The notes beneath the pieces are model-generated. The model was not told the origin of the DNA, did no database searches, and saw only the letters and a program-made list of their open reading frames with translations. 64,000 nucleotides of DNA from Ambrosia x helenae (lineage: Eukaryota; Streptophyta; Magnoliopsida; Asterales; Asteraceae): the NCBI GenBank assembly GCA_030844895.1, contig CM061231.1, positions 130,605,023 through 130,669,022 of the forward strand. The letters run 5' to 3'. Positions within the stretch are counted from its first letter, which is position 1. Each line of letters starts with the position of its first letter. Of the stretch, positions 60,262 through 64,000 are shown in pieces. A program made the translations under genes and the position numbers.

Positions 60262-61563
60262 ATGTCTTCCCCTTCTAACTCCTCAACTATCATCCCATCC
60301 CTTACGGTTGAATCTAAACTTCACCCGACAACAACTGTATCCAATATCAAGAATTTTATACCCATTACCCTTGAGATAGAATCCTCTCAATGTGCTTCTT
60401 GGGCTACCATCTTCAAAATACATTGCAAAGCCTTTATGGTTGATGATCATTTAAAACCTAGACCACCTCCTTCTGAAACCGAATCCTCCACCACATCCGA
60501 TGATTGGGAACGTGTTGATGCCATTGTCTTACAATGGTTATACAGCACGATTTCCAATGATCTTCTCCACACCATCATTAAGAACACATCGAATGCCCAT
60601 GAAGCCTGGGTCGCCATTGAAGACCTTTTCCATGACAACAAGGCCGCGCGTGCTATTCGCCTCATGCACAAATTTTCCAACACCCGGTTGGATGGTTTCC
60701 CTAATATGTCGGCCTATTGTCAAGCCATCAAAGTTCTCGCTGATCAACTGGCGAACATGGATGCTCCTGTCGATGCTGACCGCTTGGTCCTCCAACTTCT
60801 TGCGGGATTAAATACTTAATATGAAGGTATCTCTACTATAATACAAAACACTCACCATTTACCTTCGTTTTACGTGGCCAGATCGAAACTCATTCAGGCT
60901 AAAACCACAAAGGCTGAGAGAGCGTTGCACGCATCTCAAACCGCCTTGTCTGCTTGGGCTGCCACCACCCAAAACCGCACCAACAACCCAAACCACCCCA
61001 CTGATAACCCACGTCCCCCATCTCCGTACGTTGGACGTGGTCGTGGAGGTCGTACAGGCCACCGTGGCCGTGGCCGCGGGGGTGTCGGACGCTCACAGCA
61101 ACCATATTACTCATACTGGCCCAATCCATTTGGCCCATGGTTTAACCAATGGCCCATTCAACACCCTGCAGGCCCGGTTACAAACAACTACCAACAGTCC
61201 CATTCCTTCACATGGGCCAGCCCACCGTGCCCTTACCCAAACATCACCTGGCCTAATAGCATTACCACCTCAGCCCAACAGCCTGTAATCTTAGGCACAC
61301 GTCCCGCACAGAACCATTATGCAACCAACACTCCAACAGATATCAAGCAGGCTTTATACACGATGTCCCTGCAGCAACCGGGTCTCACTCAATACATGGA
61401 CACTGGTGCATCCTCTACCATGACCAACGAGCAAGGTGATTTTCATTCTTTTTCTAACTCTTGCATTGCTCATAATATTATTGTAGGCGATGGTAATACC
61501 ATCTATAACCTCATGAATTTTCCCATTTATTTTGCATTAAAGTTTTTCCGATCCATGATATAA
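60262..61563 (+). pseudogene. Copia-type gag and protease remnant
   Basis: ATG 60262 opens a gag frame of the copia UBN2 type (WATIFKIHCKAFMVDDHL, WERVDAIVLQWLYSTISNDL, AWVAIEDLFHDNKAARAIRL, RLVLQLLAGL). It is broken by TAA at 60817-60819 and continues in frame with a Gly/Arg-rich linker (GRGRGGRTGHRGRGRGG) and a protease active-site motif (YMDTGASSTMTN). No zinc knuckle is visible. Integrase, reverse transcriptase and RNase H are missing after about 61563, so it is a truncated dead copy. Confidence 0.85.
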
Positions 61564-61812
61564 AGTCTAATTTATTTCTAAGTATTCTTATCTTTATCCG
61601 TGCACTCTATTTTTCTAAGTACTTAAAAAAAAAAAATCTTCAATCATGACATATGTCCTATCCTAATTCTATTTATAAAATCATCATTTTATAAGACGGT
61701 GTTTTTATTTTCTAATTCAAACTAATGATTTTTTTTATTTCTTATTTAAAGCTAATCATCTTTCCAATTACATTTATAATCTCAAACAAGGAAGATATAA
61801 ATTCGTTTCAAA

Positions 61813-61815
<3 letters not shown>
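61564..61815. other. AT-rich spacer
   Basis: No coding or repeat structure was recognised between the copia remnant and the next (TA)n tract. Confidence 0.5.

Positions 61816-61857
<42 letters not shown>
61816..61857. repeat. (TA)n microsatellite
   Basis: A TA run of about 42 bp at the left border of element E6. Confidence 0.9.
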
Positions 61858-61860
<3 letters not shown>

Positions 61861-62264
61861 GAAAGTTAATTTGAGAACACCTATATTTCGTGCGAACCGT
61901 GAGAACGGCATCTAAAACCATTCAAATTCAAAATTTCTTTTTACACTTATCTTTATTACTAAAATACAATCCCAAAAACACAATTAACGCGTAAAAATTC
62001 AAACGTATACGAAAATAAATTGTTTTTTACACATGTGTAAATTTACTGTTTATACATGTGTAAACTGTTTCATTTACACATGTGTAAAAAGTTAATTTGA
62101 AAGTGTTTTTGCAAGAAAAGATGTATTATTTGGAAAGAAAACTCATTTATTAATGTTATATTTTGATTATAATGAGGTTTGTATTAAAAAAAATTGATTT
62201 TGATTGATTTTTTTTACTTGTTCTCACGGTTCTCACAATATTTAGCGTTCTCAAGATAACCCTC

Positions 62265-62267
<3 letters not shown>
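61858..62267. mobile_element. MITE E6, 410 bp, short relative of element E2
   Basis: The left end GGGGAAAGTTAATTTGAGAAC and the inverted right end GGGGAGGGTTATCTTGAGAAC pair, followed by GTGAGAAC motifs. The right terminus is nearly the same as that of E2 (17305-21289). The body carries three ACACATGTGT/ATACATGTGT palindromes (about 62027-62085). It is flanked by (TA)n on both sides and has no gene. Confidence 0.85.

Positions 62268-62339
<72 letters not shown>
62268..62339. repeat. (TA)n microsatellite shared by E6 and E7
   Basis: A TA run of about 72 bp, the longest in the window, lies directly between two elements. Confidence 0.92.
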
Positions 62340-62346
<7 letters not shown>

Positions 62347-62559
62347 GTTCAATTGAGAACCAACCCTTAGTTAGGAACTTTAGGAACCAATCTCATCCAT
62401 CCATCTTCAATGGCATGATGGTAAATATGTTAAACATTAACTAACTTTTTAATTAAATCAAGGGGTAATATTGTCTTTTGGTATGTGAGTATTAATAGGT
62501 TATTTAGTATACATTGTAACTGACAAAACAATTATAGAACAGTGTTTAGTATCGTCATA

Positions 62560-63040
62560 TTCAAACAATTATACATCGGTGTATACAATATACATCAGAC
62601 CCTAATAAAATTGATGCTATAGAACAGTGTTTAGTATCGTCATATTCAAACAATTATACATCGGTGTATAGTCCAATCATTGCTACAAAAAACATTATAC
62701 TGTACGATAACATTAAACAACTATACGTCAGTGTATATTCATATTCCAACAATTATACATCAGTGTATAGTCCAATTAGTACTACAAAAACATTGTACTG
62801 TACCATAATATTCAACAAATATACATCAGTGTACATTCATATTTCAACAATTATACATCAGTGTATGGTCCAATTAGTACTACAAAAACATTGTACTGTA
62901 CCATAATATTCAACAAATATACATCAGTGTATATTCATATTTCAAACAATTATACATCGATGTATATTCCAATCATTGCTACAAAAACATTATACTGTAC
63001 GATAACATTAAACAACTATACGTCAGTGTATATTCATATT
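62560..63040. repeat. Array of TATACATCAGTGTATA-type palindromes
   Basis: About nine copies of TATACATCxGTGTATA or TATACGTCAGTGTATA lie near 62569, 62655, 62722, 62755, 62820, 62852, 62918, 62951 and 63018. They form pairs 32-35 bp apart within units of about 98 bp, separated by ATTGTACTGTACCATAATAT-like spacers. Confidence 0.9.
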
Positions 63041-63185
63041 CCAACAATTATAAAAAAAAACTCATTAAAAACAGACCCCCAAACACAGAAAACGGGTTAA
63101 CCGTGAAGGTGATTTATGTCTCCATATAAAAACGATCTAATTAATTCGACAAATAGTGAAGAACTATTATTATTATTATTACGAA

Positions 63186-63404
63186 TCAAATAGGGCTGAG
63201 GAGTTGAGAGATCGAGGGTTTGGGTTCGGAGTTCATGCCGATGAAGATAACCAATGGTATGAAACCGAAATGGGTGATGACTTTAGCTTTCTTCATGGTC
63301 CATGTGCTCCATTCCTTCAAGATCTTTGATGTTGACTTATCATCTGAGGGTTTTGATCCTTTTGTTGATTTACCCTTCGTCTTCAGAACAACCTTGGACG
63401 ACAT
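63186..63404 (-). CDS. Short element-borne protein, 72 aa, unknown function
   Basis: From ATG 63404 the frame reads MSSKVVLKTKGKSTKGSKPS, a basic Ser/Lys-rich start. It continues EWSTWTMKKAKVITHFGFIP, then GMNSEPKPSISQLLSPI and stop. Amino-acid use is not AT-driven, and the segment sits in the subterminal region of E7, where the first exon of an element gene would be expected. The resemblance to similar frames in Asteraceae repeats is from memory. It could be a first exon whose partners have been deleted. Confidence 0.45.
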   Translation of the reverse strand: MSSKVVLKTKGKSTKGSKPSDDKSTSKILKEWSTWTMKKAKVITHFGFIPLVIFIGMNSEPKPSISQLLSPI

Positions 63405-63750
63405 GTTGTGCGTCTGTTTTGATCGATGGAAGTTTCGAGTGTGTGTGTGGTGATGAAATTGAAATATAACGTGATTAAGATGTTGATAGATTGAAGGAAG
63501 GCAATTGAATAATATTAGGAGGAAGTTATGAATTTGTAGAAAGAGGATGAATGCAATCAAACGTGTATTTATTAACTTCCATTTTTAAAACTTTTTTTTA
63601 AAGTAAAATATAAAACATAATTGTTTAATTACCATCCTACCCCTAGATCAAGATTAAAAGATGAATGGCTCAGATTGGTTCCTAAGTTCCTAACTAGTAC
63701 CTTGGTTCCTAAATGATCTTTTTCCTACATATATATATATATATCAAAGC

Positions 63751-64000
63751 CTTGAGTCAAGAGTCAAAGTCTTGACAACATAATTCTTGGAGTCAAAGTC
63801 TTAGTCAAACAGTCAAAGTCTTAGTCAAATAGTCAATTCATCATAAAACCTTACTTTATGGTGTTGACCAATTTTAATGGCTAATTGAATCCAAAACTAG
63901 TATAAAAACCCACCTATGACCCATTATACTTTGCACCTCTAAATCGATTGTTTCAATCCGATTAAACTTTCCCTCATACCTTTCTTCTATAGTCTATTAC
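63751..64000 (+). promoter_or_regulatory. AGTCAA motif cluster followed by a TATA box
   Basis: Seven AGTCAA (inverted TTGACT, the W-box core) plus TTGAC lie between 63753 and 63835. A TATA box (GTATAAAAACC, 63900-63910) and a C/T-rich leader follow. This looks like a Pol II promoter or LTR U3/R region that continues past the right edge. Confidence 0.45.

Larger units (their letters stand above)
62340..63726. mobile_element. TIR element E7, about 1.39 kb, flanked by (TA)n
   Basis: The left end has GTTAGGAACTTTAGGAACCA and CATCCATCCATCTT. The inverted right end has GTTAGGAACTTAGGAACCA and GAGCCATTCATCTT, giving TIRs of about 70 bp. It contains a palindrome array (62560-63040) and one short minus-strand gene. 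It is bounded by (TA)n at 62268-62339 and TATATATATATA at about 63728-63743. Confidence 0.82.

Noticed and set aside
60078..60293. Poly-arginine open frame on the minus strand
   Set aside because: It is the reverse reading of the (TTC)n microsatellite in the copia leader.

Overview
The window looks like nuclear DNA of a flowering plant: AT-rich, canonical GT/AG introns, eukaryotic tRNA genes and dense transposable elements. Several element-borne reading frames and the repeat types resemble what I know from Asteraceae (daisy family); the family assignment is an inference.

Four conserved plant genes can be read exon by exon. (1) A HIPL1-like secreted sugar-dehydrogenase-fold protein, minus strand, 211-2544, with its 3' part beyond the left edge. 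(2) A TTC38-like tetratricopeptide protein, plus strand, 31854-37647, 13 exons, 463 residues. (3) A GCD1-like (GAMETE CELL DEFECTIVE 1) mitochondrial protein, minus strand, 42463-43615, about 303 residues. (4) A TRIPP-like TRAPPII-associated protein, minus strand, 49844-54686, 10 exons, whose summed coding length is one base short of a whole number of codons because of a frameshift near the start. Two tRNA genes, Gly(GCC) and Gln(TTG), lie at 13867-14078. A decayed mitochondrial-carrier gene (8677-9117) abuts a retroelement insertion.

Nearly everything else is mobile DNA, much of it nested with readable junctions: two solo-LTR-like elements of about 2.7 kb with 5-bp target duplications; five Helitron-type elements with TC/CTAG ends and a GC hairpin; a Stowaway-type MITE inside a Helitron's terminal CTAG; two hAT-like elements; two Mutator-like elements with perfect 9-bp duplications; a 5'-truncated L1 LINE with a 10-bp duplication; a copia fragment; and an antisense non-LTR reverse-transcriptase element in a TTC38 intron.

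The most unusual part is 16797-31770: a 15-kb train of elements joined end to end by (TA)n microsatellites. A similar pair occurs at 61816-63745. Some of these elements carry internal arrays of short palindromes (TTTACACATGTGTAAA in two elements, TATACATCAGTGTATA-like in another). The largest unit (22939-31294) holds two convergent genes: a FAR1/MULE-type transposase gene and a second multi-exon gene. Both are broken, the second partly by a solo-LTR-like insertion.
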